A DNA stretch of 64,000 nt from Candidatus Avelusimicrobium intestinipullorum (GCA_944324635.1 CALUXC010000001.1:62001-126000); one strand, 5' to 3'; shown: positions 50,321-61,053, counted from the stretch's first letter. Made by a program: numbers and translations. Notes: generated from the sequence alone by a model not told the origin.

Positions 50321-51767
50321 TAATATCCTCGTGAATACGAAGGACGGTTTCGTCCTTGGAGGCCAAATTGTTGGCCATCAGCGCAAAGGCTATGGGATGG
50401 CCGTTGGCGTCGTGCACATAGCCGGCTACGGTTTTGACTCCGTCAATGGTGCCGCCTTTTACGCGGACGTCTTGTACTTGATGTTTGGGTTTTAGAAAGT
50501 AACGAAGCAGCAGCAAATCGCCCCGATCGTTGGGGGTGGCCAGGGACTGATAATAATACTGGAAATGGGGGCTTTTGGTCATAAATACCAGCGTGTTTAC
50601 AAGGACGCGGGGGGTGAGCATATTGTCGCGCGAGAGGCCGCTCCCGTCGTATAAAACGGCGTCTTGCGCGGCGGCCAATTTATTTTTGCGCAGGAATTTT
50701 TCCAGTTCTTCCAGTCCGTTTTGTACGCTTCCTTTTTTCCCGGCTTGCAAGGCCAAGTTTCTTAAAAGCATTTCCGCATACAGGTTGAAACTGCGCTTGT
50801 TGACGATGACGATAATGTCTTTTAATTCCGGGGAACGGTAGGTGTGAAGCAGTGTCATGGCGGAATAATCGGGCGGCGTGCTAAGTGTTTTTTCGCGTCC
50901 GCCTACGGCTATGCCTTCTTCCCGCAAGGCATTATGCAGGGCTTGCAGGGCAAACAAGGCGGAATCCGGCAGGGCGGCTTGTATGGAAAAACCGGTGAAA
51001 TTGGTGGGAATGGTGCCGTAGATTTCCATTTCATACTGGCGGGGGGCGCCATATACGTAGGCGTTGTCCCGCTTGTTTTTGGCGTCAGTCGTTACGAAGT
51101 TTTTCAGCTCCAGCTGCGGAATTTGCGGTTCCGTGCGGGAGATTTCCGTTTGTTTGCCGCCAAAAGGTTGTGGCTTAAAGTAAATTTTGAACGAATTATC
51201 GTTAAAACAGAGCGGGCTGACGGGGGCGGCATAATAGTTGCCGATATTCTCCCAATTTACTTTGGGCGCAATGGACGGGCCTTCAAAAGCCGATACGTCC
51301 GCGTACAAATTCCCTTCTATGCGCGTAATGCCCGCCTGGCGGACGGCTTTGGCCCATTTGGCGGCCACTTTTTGCCAGGTTTCTCCTCCGGTTACGCGGG
51401 GGGAACCCAAGGTGGGGTCTGCCCCGCCTTGCAGGTACAAATCCCCTTTCAAAACGCCTTTTTCATCGGGCTTGGCCGAGGCATACAGCCGGGTTAAAAA
51501 ACGGTGGTGCGGGCCAAACGTTTCCAAGGCGGCGGCACTGGTAAGCAGTTTAAGCGTAGACGCAGGCGTTAGCCGCTGGTCGGGCGAAACGGAAAAAATT
51601 TCTTTTTGGGTTCCGTCTGCATATACGGCCAATCCGCCCCACCAAGCACAGTTTAACACGGGGTTTTGCAAGCGGTTTTGCACAAAGGTTTGTACGTCTT
51701 GCGCTTGGGCGGAAGAAATAAAAAATACAATACAAAACAATAAAAAGCGGTTCAAAACAGGTTTCAT
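50289..51767 (-). CDS. dacB: D-Ala-D-Ala carboxypeptidase/endopeptidase (PBP4-type, S13)
   Basis: 492 residues with a signal peptide ending SAQAQ. The serine motif TPASTLKLLTSAAAL (SxxK), the SxN motif KRSFNLYAEMLLRNL and the KTG-type box VKGGTIDGVKTVAGYV (KGG here) define an S13 penicillin-binding protein. GDLYLQGGADPTL is the family's domain II. It trims or cuts peptidoglycan cross-links in the periplasm. Confidence 0.94.
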   Translation of the reverse strand: MKPVLNRFLLFCIVFFISSAQAQDVQTFVQNRLQNPVLNCAWWGGLAVYADGTQKEIFSVSPDQRLTPASTLKLLTSAAALETFGPHHRFLTRLYASAKPDEKGVLKGDLYLQGGADPTLGSPRVTGGETWQKVAAKWAKAVRQAGITRIEGNLYADVSAFEGPSIAPKVNWENIGNYYAAPVSPLCFNDNSFKIYFKPQPFGGKQTEISRTEPQIPQLELKNFVTTDAKNKRDNAYVYGAPRQYEMEIYGTIPTNFTGFSIQAALPDSALFALQALHNALREEGIAVGGREKTLSTPPDYSAMTLLHTYRSPELKDIIVIVNKRSFNLYAEMLLRNLALQAGKKGSVQNGLEELEKFLRKNKLAAAQDAVLYDGSGLSRDNMLTPRVLVNTLVFMTKSPHFQYYYQSLATPNDRGDLLLLRYFLKPKHQVQDVRVKGGTIDGVKTVAGYVHDANGHPIAFALMANNLASKDETVLRIHEDIIKQLLLSSSD

Positions 51768-51826
51768 AATAAAAGAATATCAAAAAAGCTCAGTTCCCTG
51801 CATTTTTTTGTTCAGGGCCTAAGGTT

Positions 51827-51848
51827 TGGTGGGCCATAAGTCCTATGG
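51827..51848. repeat. Dispersed short repeat copy (TGGGCC...AGTCCTATGG)
   Basis: Related to 24694-24728 and 469-488. Immediately upstream is AGGGCCTAAGG, giving the same inverted arrangement as at 24694. Confidence 0.45.
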
Positions 51849-51910
51849 ATATTTACAGACGGAATACCTAATATATAAATAGGAGTTTTTCTTATCTTTA
51901 AGGAGCAGAT

Positions 51911-54900
51911 ATGCCCTCTTTCTCTTTTCGCAGTTTGTTTGCCGTATGGTTTTTGTTACAAAGCGTGTGCCCGGCCACCGTATGGGGACAGGCGACGAAT
52001 ACGCCTTCTAAAAAGACTTTATCTAAAGAAGAAAAAGCCGCTTTGTTGCAGAAATATGGTCCCGTCCCGGTGGCGAACCAGTATCCTTTGATTAATACAT
52101 CCCGCGAGCAAATGGATTTTTCGCAAGGGGGGGGCTTTGCAGCAAGACAGCCTGCACCTGCGCCAAGCCGGCCGCCTAATGAAAAATGCCTCTTCCGCCG
52201 AAGAATACCAAACGGCTTTGGTATGGCGGCATAATGCCCTTAATTCCATGGGGCGCCGGAAATCTGCCCAGAATATGCGCCAGTCGTGGGATAATCTGCT
52301 GGTCGCACTGGCCCAAACGGAGGACCGGGCAGATCAAGCCATTAGCCAGGCGCAAGGGTATTCGGACCATTTTTTAAGCGTAGATTTGGAAAACTTGCGC
52401 CGTGCACAAAAAACATTTTGGACAGGCGGCCCGTGTGGAAAGCGCAAGCCGACCGGGGCGACAAAAATACCGTATTGCAACGCTGGAGCAAGGCCGATTT
52501 GACCGAAGGGGATTTGGTGGAATACATAGACCCCATGAATCCGGAAAATTTTGCCAATTTTTATGATACGATTTACGCCGCGGAAATTTTGGCCAATACC
52601 ATAGACGGATACCGCATAATCGGATTTTCCCAGAAGGAAACGTCCCTGCGTGAGGACTGGCTGATGCGCACGCAACAGCGCGTTTTGTATCGCTATACCA
52701 CCTTTCAAAGCGCCAACCTGGATATCCCGGCTTTAACCCGTATTCAAATGAAGGGCACATTGCGCCTGCTGTTACTCAAAATCCATTTATTGTACCGTCA
52801 ATACGGCTGGGAAGATCCGCTCTCTAAACCGTATAACGAGCGGAATTTCAGCCGTTCCAACCGTGCTCTTTGCTCGGCGGCCAATGTGCAGCAACAAGTA
52901 AAGCGGGACTTAAAACGCCACTTCCAAGACGGCCCCTCCATACAAATGTTTGCAGTTCCTGCCGATCCGTCCTCCCAAGTGACGGCGCCGAAAGCGATGG
53001 GGTGGTCTCCCACCTTGTATGCGGACTTTTTACAGGAATATGTCCAAGAACTCTCTCAATATAAGAACCAGTTGGATGCTTCCCGCGGGGTGATAGAACC
53101 GTGGCTTGGAGATGGGTTCCTCTACAGCATGGAAACCCTGGGGAAAATGGCTTTTGGCGATGTGGAACAAGATGCCAAGCAGGCGGCTGCTCTTATGATG
53201 CAGGCCCAGCTGACGGCCCAATATGCCGGCACCTATGCCGTGATATATGGGGACGGAATGGATTCGCTGATTCGCCTTTTTGAAGACGGCAGCAGCCCGG
53301 TGGAAAAATTGGCACAAAGCAAAGATCAGTTTGAACGCTTTTTTGCCCCGCTGCAAAATGCCTTGCTGACCGCTTTCTACGAAACGGCTCAATATAGTTT
53401 GAACGACTCTTGGGAAAAAGTGTACGGCTTGTTCAAAAAGTATGCAAACCCCAAAGGGGGCTATTCTTTCCCGGTGCGGGTTTTTGCGCTGGAGATGTTG
53501 AGCTTGATGGCCCAAGACGGCAATTTTACGCAAAGCTTGCCGAAAGCCTCGCAGGAGAAGCGTTTGTTGGTGTATAACTCCCGCCCGCTTCCGGAGGCCG
53601 ATCGGGAACAGCTGGCGCAGTGGGCGGTGGATATGTACGCCCCGCTGACGCAGTCTTATCGTTATAATGATCATGGCTTGAATACCGAAAAACTGCAGGT
53701 ATTAGCCAACGAATTGGTGCGTATCCATGCGCGGCTGACGGGGAACGGATCCCAAAATAAAGAGGGAGAATTTGTGCTCTCTCCTGTGTATTTCCAAGGA
53801 TATATTGGCACGCCGCAGAAGGCTCCTTCCGTGGGGCTTAAAACCCGCACGTCTAGTGGGCAGGAAGTGTATTTGAACGGAAACACGCCCGAAAACTATC
53901 AGAAACAAATGGATGATTATGTTTCATCTGCCGTCAGCACCGTAATGGATATTGCCTTGTGGGTGTACGGCGGCAGAGGCGTGGCCAAATTGGTGACGAT
54001 TGCCGGCCGCTATACCAAAGGGGCCATCGTGTCCATGCCGCGTGCAGTCAAAATGTTCTCGGCGGCTAAATCGGGGCGCAAATTAAAATCGGCCGCCGCG
54101 GTGATGAACCGCCAGTTTCGCTTTCAGAAAGAAGCCGGCGCGGCCGTGCGCAAAATGGACGCGACAACTTTTTTCAAAAATACCTCGGCCGGAACAGAAG
54201 AGATAGGAAGCGTTTCCCAGTTGAGCACTCCGCTGTCCAAATCGCGCGAAGTAAGCACGTTGCTCAACGAAGGAAAAGCCCTCCCTCAGGAAACGATTAG
54301 CTTTACCCAATGGCAACCGGGTTTTAACTCCGTGTACGGTACTTCCGGCTATACGGGCCGCGTAAATGCGTCTAACTGGACGCGCTTCAAAAACAGTTTC
54401 CGCGACGCGCAGGACGCCCGTGTAACGTGGCAGCCGCTTAACTCGGCCCAGCGCCGCGTAGTGAAATGGGAACAACGCGGCATGGAAGCCATTAATCAAT
54501 TAGGGCGGGAAAAGGCCTTTGACCTCTACATCCCTTCCAAAACGTTATCTTCCGCCGAAGATATAGTATTCCGTCCGCTTTCGGGGGCGCGGGAACATTT
54601 GGTGTTTCCTAAGGAAGACATTCCTGCGTTGGCATTTATCGGCCCCAAAAATATGTTTGGCACGCTGGATATGGCCGTGCCGTATCAGAAATGGGTGGCT
54701 AAAACCGGTTTTGAACCGTTGTTTTTGAACCCGAATACGTTACCGTCTTCGCTCTACCCGGTTACCTCCATTAAAGATTTACAAGCTGTACTGCTGAATA
54801 ATTGGCAGTTTAATTATGCCAAGCATGCAGTAAGCACCGGAGCCGTGGATTTGTTTGCGGGCAGACTGCTGCGGCAGACCTCTTTAGGGAAAATCATCAC

Positions 54901-56038
54901 TTCCAATGCCAAGTGGATTGGTGGGCTTGTCGGGGCGGATTTGGTGGCTTATTATAACCCCATTTATAATTACAAAGAATGGCAGGACGAAACGACCCTG
55001 CGCCAGTACACCCAAGCCCTGGAAGAAGAAGGTATTCCCCTGGCTAAGGAAGAAGAAAAAGAACCCTCCAAGCAAGAGTCTGTCTTGTCCGATTATAGCA
55101 CGATACACCCTTCTTTGCAGGATTCCGTGACCGCCAGCGGCAACGAAACGAGCCAAGGCGCTTCCCTCTTGGCCGTGCGCGAAATATACAAACAGTTGAC
55201 AGAGCCCGATCGGAGCTTGGTGGGCGAAGCGGACCGCATGAAAATGCGCCAGCAAAAGCACGATATATCCTTAAACAACAGCTTGACTGCGCACAGCGAT
55301 ACGCTGGACGAACGGTTTGAACAAGCCAAACAGCAAAGTGTGGAAAATTTCCAGAGTAGTATTCGGAATATTAAAAAGTCTATAGCGAACTTGCGGCGCA
55401 TCTTCCCGGATAAAGAGGCGCACCTCATTATTGACCGGGAGATTTCGTCCAACTATGTCCGCACGTTGCAGGTGCTGCGGCAAAAAGTAAAAACGGCCAC
55501 CTTGGATCAATACGTCGCTTTGAACGAACAGGCAAATGCGGTTGTAAATGATTTTAATACCAAATATACCCAACTGCAGACCGAGTTGTTTAGCGATATG
55601 CAGCGTTTCCCCAAAACGATGGAAAGATCCTTCTGGCTCAACCGTATGAGCCGTCTGGCGTTTTACAGCCAGTCGGAAAAATACGGCCCGCAAGTAACCA
55701 AGACGGCGGAAGAATGGGTGGCGTTTGTGGATAAGGAATTTGAAAATACGGAAGAATCGGTGGAAGAAGCCTCCCGCTTCCTGCAGATAAATTGGGAAAT
55801 GAAATACGCCATTTTACCCCACATTCAGCGGGCCCAGCTGCTGGCCGATTATTCCGACCAGGCCGACCAGCTGGCGTTGGATTTTGGAAATACTCCCGAA
55901 ATTTGGAAAATGACCGAGGAGTTTAAGAAAGATTTGGCCCATATGCTTGGAGGGGAAGAGATGCCCTCTTCGGACGAAATAAAACAGAAATGGGCCGCTT
56001 TGGAACGTGTGGTGGTGGCCGCGCATAACGGGTTGTAA
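51911..56038 (+). pseudogene. Large secreted protein gene with two compensating homopolymer frameshifts
   Basis: ATG 51911 has AAGGAG upstream and a signal peptide ending VWGQA. At a G8 run (52127-52134) the frame must move +1 to continue (ALQQDSLHLRQAGRLMK). At an A6 run (52408-52413) it must move back to continue as ILDRRPVWKAQADRGDKN to 56036. With G7 and A7 the gene would encode about 1375 residues. The body is helical with a hydrophobic segment near VMDIALWVYGGRGVAKL, then charged coiled-coil regions. It shares the plan of the 3409-8082 protein (helical N-terminus, hydrophobic hinge, coiled coils). Sequencing error, phase variation or slippage could all explain it. Confidence 0.75.
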
Positions 56039-56063
56039 TTTCAGCGGTTTGAAAAAGTAAAAT

Positions 56064-56097
56064 AAAAACGCTTTGCCTGTTGGGCAAAGCGTTTTTT
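56064..56097 (+). terminator. Terminator of the large secreted-protein gene
   Basis: AAAACGCTTTGCC and GGCAAAGCGTTTT with TTTTTT, between convergent genes; it can work in both directions. Confidence 0.92.
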
Positions 56098-56115
56098 GTT
56101 AGGGGGAAAATTGGT

Positions 56116-57705
56116 CTAGTTAAACCAGGGGTACCATTTATCTTTATCGCGGATATTGATTAAAAGCGATACTGCCAGCAAGTCGCGGGCGTTAATAGCC
56201 TGGGGCTTGTCTATATTGCACACAAAACGGTCAAAAGGCGTATGGGCATTATCAATGGTGCCTTTGGATTCCATTTGTCCTTCAATGTCATAATCGGCGC
56301 GCAGCAACCCCCACAAATGCCCGCAGGCTTTGCGCAGTAACGCATGCCAGAGGCTTCTTTCCGTAATGGAGGCCAAGGCATTGCCTTCGCGCGAAAACAA
56401 ATTCCACGTGCGGCGCAAGGCAAAGCGTTTGCGCGTTACTACAAGTACATCTTTGGAACGGGCAAAATAAATTTCATACCGTTCTTGTTTTAATCCAAAT
56501 CCTTTTTGCAGCACAATGGCCGCTTTTTTGCCCTTTCGGTCAAACAAGGTGATTTCGCGCAAAATCAGTTGGGACCATACAATCCCGCAGAAAAACACCA
56601 CCGCTCCCAACGGAATCAGCAGCGAACAGGCGGAGTAGAGTGTACTGTAGGCAAACGGGGAAAGCGGCAACAACCCGGATTGTTCGCCCAGGCCGGCCAC
56701 CGCCAATACCAGCAACGTCAGCACGATAATGGCCAGCCCGCTAAACAGGAACAGGCTGTCCCACCGGGCCGAGAGAGAGGTGAGCACGTTTCCCTGGTTG
56801 TCCTTGGCGCGGAAGATGAGTGACGGCGTGCCATACAACCGCAAAAATTTAATGGGATAAAGCGAGTTCGGGTTGACGGGCGGCGTGTCCTGCTGGCGGC
56901 GCAAAAACGGGCGGATAGCGCCAACCGTGCCCAAAAGTACGAAAAACAATACAATTAACCCAATCAGCACGTCAAACCCGTGCCCCAGCTGCCGGATATA
57001 AGGCGGCATGTGGGAAGATAAAAGCGTATTCGTTTTTAGGCGCGCCACGCGGTGTTTGAATTTTTGTAGCAGGCTTGTTTTTTGGACGGTTTCCTGCGGG
57101 GCAGCCGTGGGGGCCTGTACGGTCAAATCCAAGGTTTCTTCCTGCACGGCGGGAAGGGCCGCAATATCATAGGCGCGGGGGGAATCCAAATCCATTTCCA
57201 AAGAGGCGGAAGCTTCTTTTTTTACCGGGGAAATGAAAGAAAAAATCAAATCCGTTTCGGCGTAGGTGATATCTTTGGCCAAGATGGAATAGCCGTGTTT
57301 GTCAATTAAAAAATAACCGGAGCTGAAATCGTTTTTGGGCGTAAAGAAGCTCATGTAGAAAAAGGGATCTCCGGTGGAAAATTCAATGCGTTTGATTTCT
57401 TCGCCCGTGTAGGAATTGCCGATGACTTGCATTTTTTTGCTTTTTACGTCGGCCAAATCGTCGGTAGCTTTTTGCTCTATGCAGGATTCGGTGGTGCAGT
57501 CAACGGTTTTGATGTCTATGGTGGAAGATCCTTTTTTGAGGGAGAGCACACTGTCTTTGGGGGCGTTTTTTACCTGTGTCCAGCCGGCCGGCATATCCAG
57601 CGTAAAAGTGCCGTCCTGCGACGTAAACACATCCGCCCGAGCCAACGGGGCGGCGGTCAACGCCAGAATCAGGAACGCGGTTTTGAGAATGGGACTGTGT
57701 GCCAT
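56116..57705 (-). CDS. Exported membrane protein of unknown function
   Basis: 529 residues. A signal peptide (ending LARAD) precedes a ~150-residue periplasmic domain beginning FTSQDGTFTLDMPAGWTQV, a pattern like PsbP/DUF1795-type domains, with a Cys pair (DCTTESC). A Pro-rich linker, one helix (residues ~245-265), two or three more helices (~320-390) and a soluble C-terminal part follow. The latter contains repeated beta segments (TLFDRKGKKAAIVLQKGFG). No enzymatic motif is visible. Confidence 0.75.
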   Translation of the reverse strand: MAHSPILKTAFLILALTAAPLARADVFTSQDGTFTLDMPAGWTQVKNAPKDSVLSLKKGSSTIDIKTVDCTTESCIEQKATDDLADVKSKKMQVIGNSYTGEEIKRIEFSTGDPFFYMSFFTPKNDFSSGYFLIDKHGYSILAKDITYAETDLIFSFISPVKKEASASLEMDLDSPRAYDIAALPAVQEETLDLTVQAPTAAPQETVQKTSLLQKFKHRVARLKTNTLLSSHMPPYIRQLGHGFDVLIGLIVLFFVLLGTVGAIRPFLRRQQDTPPVNPNSLYPIKFLRLYGTPSLIFRAKDNQGNVLTSLSARWDSLFLFSGLAIIVLTLLVLAVAGLGEQSGLLPLSPFAYSTLYSACSLLIPLGAVVFFCGIVWSQLILREITLFDRKGKKAAIVLQKGFGLKQERYEIYFARSKDVLVVTRKRFALRRTWNLFSREGNALASITERSLWHALLRKACGHLWGLLRADYDIEGQMESKGTIDNAHTPFDRFVCNIDKPQAINARDLLAVSLLINIRDKDKWYPWFN

Positions 57706-57839
57706 ACTTAAATTATTATATTATATTCCGGCCTGTTTGGAGCGGATTTCTCCCTTACGCGCGCGAAAACTTATGATTGTACGCGGGGAGTGAAAATTGT
57801 ATCATATCTGTATAGATGTTTTTTTAAGGCGGAGAATTT

Positions 57840-58898
57840 ATGGCTCAGAACAGTGATAAGAACGAACGTTTTGCAGCGCTTAGAAAAGTACTGCGCAAAA
57901 ATAAACTGGACGGATTTGTGGTAACCAACAATCTGGACCAGTTTTATTTGTCCAAATTTTTCTTTTATCCCGACGAAGCGGTATTCTTGATTCACCCCAA
58001 AGGAATCACCTGCTTTACGCGCGAATTGTACGTAGAGCCGTTTGGTAAATTCGCCCCGTATATGGAAGTAATCGGGTGCGAAAACCGCGTGGCGGCCGCT
58101 GTTGAAAAGGCCCGCCAGCTGGGGTTGACCCGCCCCGGGTTTGACGCCGCCAAAGAAAACTATGTTTCCGGTGCGTTGCTGCGCGACGGCGGATTTGTGG
58201 AAACGGAAAGTTTCATCACGGCGTTGCGCGAATGCAAAGACGCGGCCGAGCTGAAGCTGATGCGCCAGTCCAACCGGATTGCCTATTTGACCTACGAATA
58301 CATTAAACCCCGCATCAAAACCGGCATGACCGAATTTGAAGTGGCGGCGGAAATGGAATATTTTATGCGCAAGCAGGGTGCGTCCGGCACGTCGTTTAAC
58401 ACGATTGTGGCGTTTGGCGAAAACGCGGCCAACCCGCACCACGAAACGGGCGACCGCAAATTGAAAGCCGAAGACGCCGTATTGATGGATTTTGGCTGTG
58501 TGTACAAAGGCTACTGCGCCGATATCACCCGCAGCTGGTGGCACGGCAAAAAAGAACCGGCCGAATATACCAAAATTTGGAAAATTGCCGATAAAGCCCG
58601 CAAACAGGGCATCAAAGCGGTGGCTATTGGCGTGCCTTGTCAAAAGGTGGACGCGGCGGCCCGCGCCGTCATTGCCGAAGCCGGCTATGGCGAGTATTAC
58701 ACGCACGGCACGGGGCATGGCGTAGGGATTGAAATTCACGAAAATCCGTACAACAGCCAGCAGTCTGCCGCCGTGTTGGCGGAAGGGAACATCGTAACGG
58801 TGGAACCCGGTATTTATCTGCCCGGCAAATTTGGCGTACGCTTGGAAGACACGGTGGCCGTAACCAAAGCCGGAGCTAAAATTTTAACGAAAAAATAA
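57840..58898 (+). CDS. M24-family aminopeptidase (Xaa-Pro type), first copy
   Basis: 352 residues. A creatinase-like N-terminal domain (FVVTNNLDQFYLSKFFF) is followed by the pita-bread peptidase with metal ligands in LMDFGCVYKGYCADITRSWW (two Asp), THGTGHGVGIEIHE (His), VEPGIYL (Glu) and GVRLEDTV (Glu). It should release N-terminal residues before proline in the cytosol. AAGGCGGAG precedes ATG. The next gene, 3 bp later, is a paralogue; together with efp this is a commonly seen neighbourhood. Confidence 0.92.
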   Translation: MAQNSDKNERFAALRKVLRKNKLDGFVVTNNLDQFYLSKFFFYPDEAVFLIHPKGITCFTRELYVEPFGKFAPYMEVIGCENRVAAAVEKARQLGLTRPGFDAAKENYVSGALLRDGGFVETESFITALRECKDAAELKLMRQSNRIAYLTYEYIKPRIKTGMTEFEVAAEMEYFMRKQGASGTSFNTIVAFGENAANPHHETGDRKLKAEDAVLMDFGCVYKGYCADITRSWWHGKKEPAEYTKIWKIADKARKQGIKAVAIGVPCQKVDAAARAVIAEAGYGEYYTHGTGHGVGIEIHENPYNSQQSAAVLAEGNIVTVEPGIYLPGKFGVRLEDTVAVTKAGAKILTKK

Positions 58899-58901
58899 AA
58901 T

Positions 58902-59966
58902 ATGGCGACGAAAAACTTGGCTTCTCAAAGAATGACCGATTTCCGCCGGGTGCTTCGGCAGGCCGGGCTGGACGGCTATCTAACGGCCGCCCATTTGGAA
59001 CAGCGCTATCTTTCCGGCATAGATTTAGCCGACGGAGAAGCCGTGTTTCTTATTACGCCGCGCAAAGGCTATTGCTTAACCAAACGCTTAATTGCCAGCA
59101 AAATGACGCCGGCCAGCGCCTATCTTAAAACGGAAATCGTGCCTTACGGCGGCATGCTGGAAGGCGCGTTGGAAAAAATACAAAAGATGGGGTTAAAACG
59201 GGTAGCGTTTGACCCGGCGCTTATTGACCTGGAACGCGGCGAAGCGTTGCTTCAAGCGGGGCTTTGCAAGGCGTCTGGCTTGATTGGCGAAATGCGCATG
59301 GCCAAATATGACGACGAAGTCGCCAAACTGCGTAAAGCCTGCCAAATAGCCTGGCATTCTTTTGAAGAAGTAAAACCGCAAATAAAAACCGGTATGACCG
59401 AAGAAGATGTGCGCGTTTTGATGGCGCTTGCCATGCACAAACGCGGGGCGGAATCTATACCGTTCAACATTGTCTGCTTTGGGGAAAACACCGCGGACGC
59501 GCATCATACGCCGTCCAAAACCCGCAAATTAAAAGCGGAAGAAGCGGTGCTGATGGATTTTGGCTGCTATTATGAAGGATACACGTCCGACATGACGCGC
59601 AGCTGGTGGCACGGTAAAAAAGAGCCGGCCGAATATACTCAGATTTGGAACATTGTAGACCAGGCCCGCAAAGCCGGCGTGAAAGCCTTGCGTGCGGGTG
59701 TGAGCGCGGGCGCGGTGGACGCCGCGGCGCGTGCCGTTATTGAAGAGGCCGGATACGGGAAAGAATTTTTCCATACCACCGGCCACGGAATCGGCCTGCA
59801 GGAACACGACCGTCCGATTTTGCGTGCGGGCGGGCCGGACGTACTGGAAGAAAATTACGTGGTTACCATTGAACCCGGCATTTACTTTGACGGACGTTGG
59901 GGCATACGGTTGGAGGACAGCTTTTTAGTCACTCGCAACGGTTCCAAAAAATTGACGCAGAAATAA
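58902..59966 (+). CDS. M24-family aminopeptidase (Xaa-Pro type), second copy
   Basis: 354 residues, paralogous to the upstream gene over its full length. Metal ligands are retained in LMDFGCYYEGYTSDMTRSWW, HTTGHGIGLQEHD, IEPGIYF and GIRLEDSF. The N-terminal domains have diverged more than the catalytic halves, suggesting different substrate preference. No clear ribosome site precedes the ATG three bases after the first gene's stop, so translation is probably coupled. Confidence 0.92.
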   Translation: MATKNLASQRMTDFRRVLRQAGLDGYLTAAHLEQRYLSGIDLADGEAVFLITPRKGYCLTKRLIASKMTPASAYLKTEIVPYGGMLEGALEKIQKMGLKRVAFDPALIDLERGEALLQAGLCKASGLIGEMRMAKYDDEVAKLRKACQIAWHSFEEVKPQIKTGMTEEDVRVLMALAMHKRGAESIPFNIVCFGENTADAHHTPSKTRKLKAEEAVLMDFGCYYEGYTSDMTRSWWHGKKEPAEYTQIWNIVDQARKAGVKALRAGVSAGAVDAAARAVIEEAGYGKEFFHTTGHGIGLQEHDRPILRAGGPDVLEENYVVTIEPGIYFDGRWGIRLEDSFLVTRNGSKKLTQK

Positions 59967-59998
59967 TTTCGGGCTGCTTGCCCACAAAGAGGTATAAA

Positions 59999-60565
59999 AT
60001 GCTTAGTACTACAGAATTTCGTGAAGGTCTTATTTTTGAAGACGAAAACGGTCAGTTGGTGGAAATCATTGAATTCCAGCATCACCGCAAAAGCCAAGCC
60101 CGCGCCGTGGTGCGCGTAAAACTGCGCAACATCAACACCGGTTCCGTGATTGAAACGGCCTACCGCCCCGAAGATAAATTCAAAGAAGTGGAAGTGGAAA
60201 AACGCCCGTTCCAGTATCTCTACACCACCGGCGATATGGCCACTTTCATGAATACCGAAACCTACGACCAGGTGGAAGTGGACGTGAAAAAATTGGGCGA
60301 TTTGACCAAATATCTGAAAGATAACATGGACGCTATCGGCATCTACATCAACGACAAACTTTTCAACGTGGAATTGCCGATTAAAGTGCCGCTCAAAATT
60401 GCCTCCACCGTTCCCGGCGTGAAAGGCGACACCGTGGCCAACACCACCAAAGAAGCTACGCTGGAAACCGGCGCCGTTATCAAAGTGCCGCTTTTCATCA
60501 ACGAAGGCGACACCGTGCTGGTAGATACCCGCACCGGCAGCTACGTGGAACGCGTGGCCGCGTAA
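59999..60565 (+). CDS. efp: Translation elongation factor P
   Basis: 188 residues, three-domain EF-P: MLSTTEFREGLIF start, middle OB domain (QYLYTTGDMATFMNTETYDQ) and C-terminal GAVIKVPLFINEGDTVLVDT. It rescues ribosomes stalled on polyproline. The modified-residue loop, PGKG in most bacteria, is HRKS here (FQHHRKSQARA), keeping a Lys in a different context. AAGAGGTATAAA precedes ATG 59999; the frame is open farther upstream without support. The following gene starts within its stop codon. Confidence 0.95.
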   Translation: MLSTTEFREGLIFEDENGQLVEIIEFQHHRKSQARAVVRVKLRNINTGSVIETAYRPEDKFKEVEVEKRPFQYLYTTGDMATFMNTETYDQVEVDVKKLGDLTKYLKDNMDAIGIYINDKLFNVELPIKVPLKIASTVPGVKGDTVANTTKEATLETGAVIKVPLFINEGDTVLVDTRTGSYVERVAA

Positions 60566-61053
60566 TGTTTTTTAAGCGCGCAGCCTTAACGGCAAGCCTA
60601 CTGGCGGCGTCGTACGGGCTGTGCGCTTTTGATTTGCAGTACGGTTCTTTTTTTAAGGTTCAGCATATTTCTGTTCAGGACGGGCGTCCGCTGCTGCCTT
60701 TGGCCAGGGGAAAATATGCCAATTTGCGCGTTTTGGACGAAGAAACTTTTTTATTTTTGCAAAAGTGTTCTGCCCGTTTATGTGCGCAGCCGGCCAACCT
60801 GGCCGATCCGCAAATTTTTGATTTGCGTTCCGCGCTCACACGCCCCGGCATGTGGATTGCCCAAGTGTCTTTTGGCGGACAATGGCTGATAACCTTTTTG
60901 ATTTTTCAACATAAAGACGGCTATGACGTGGTAGAGCCGCAAGATTTTTCTTTTTTGGATTTGCGCCTTCGCCGCCAAGTGCATGACATGCTTGCGCAGG
61001 CGGCCGCAGCCTTTGGGCAGGACGAAAGCGCCCAAACACAGAAAACCAAATGA
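60565..61053 (+). CDS. Exported protein of unknown function
   Basis: 162 residues with a signal peptide ending near LCAFD. The mature part contains two cysteines (KCSARLCAQP) and beta-strand-like segments (WIAQVSFGGQWLITFLIFQ). The start ATG overlaps the efp stop, and its own stop overlaps the DUF192 gene, so it is firmly part of the operon. No domain is recognised. Confidence 0.75.
   Translation: MFFKRAALTASLLAASYGLCAFDLQYGSFFKVQHISVQDGRPLLPLARGKYANLRVLDEETFLFLQKCSARLCAQPANLADPQIFDLRSALTRPGMWIAQVSFGGQWLITFLIFQHKDGYDVVEPQDFSFLDLRLRRQVHDMLAQAAAAFGQDESAQTQKTK

Noticed and set aside
52400..52420. Canonical programmed -1 slippery heptamer
   Set aside because: The A-run is slippery, but the zero-frame codons are CAA AAA ACA rather than AAA AAC, no downstream pseudoknot was evident, and the compensating +1 site upstream makes a simple programmed frameshift unlikely.
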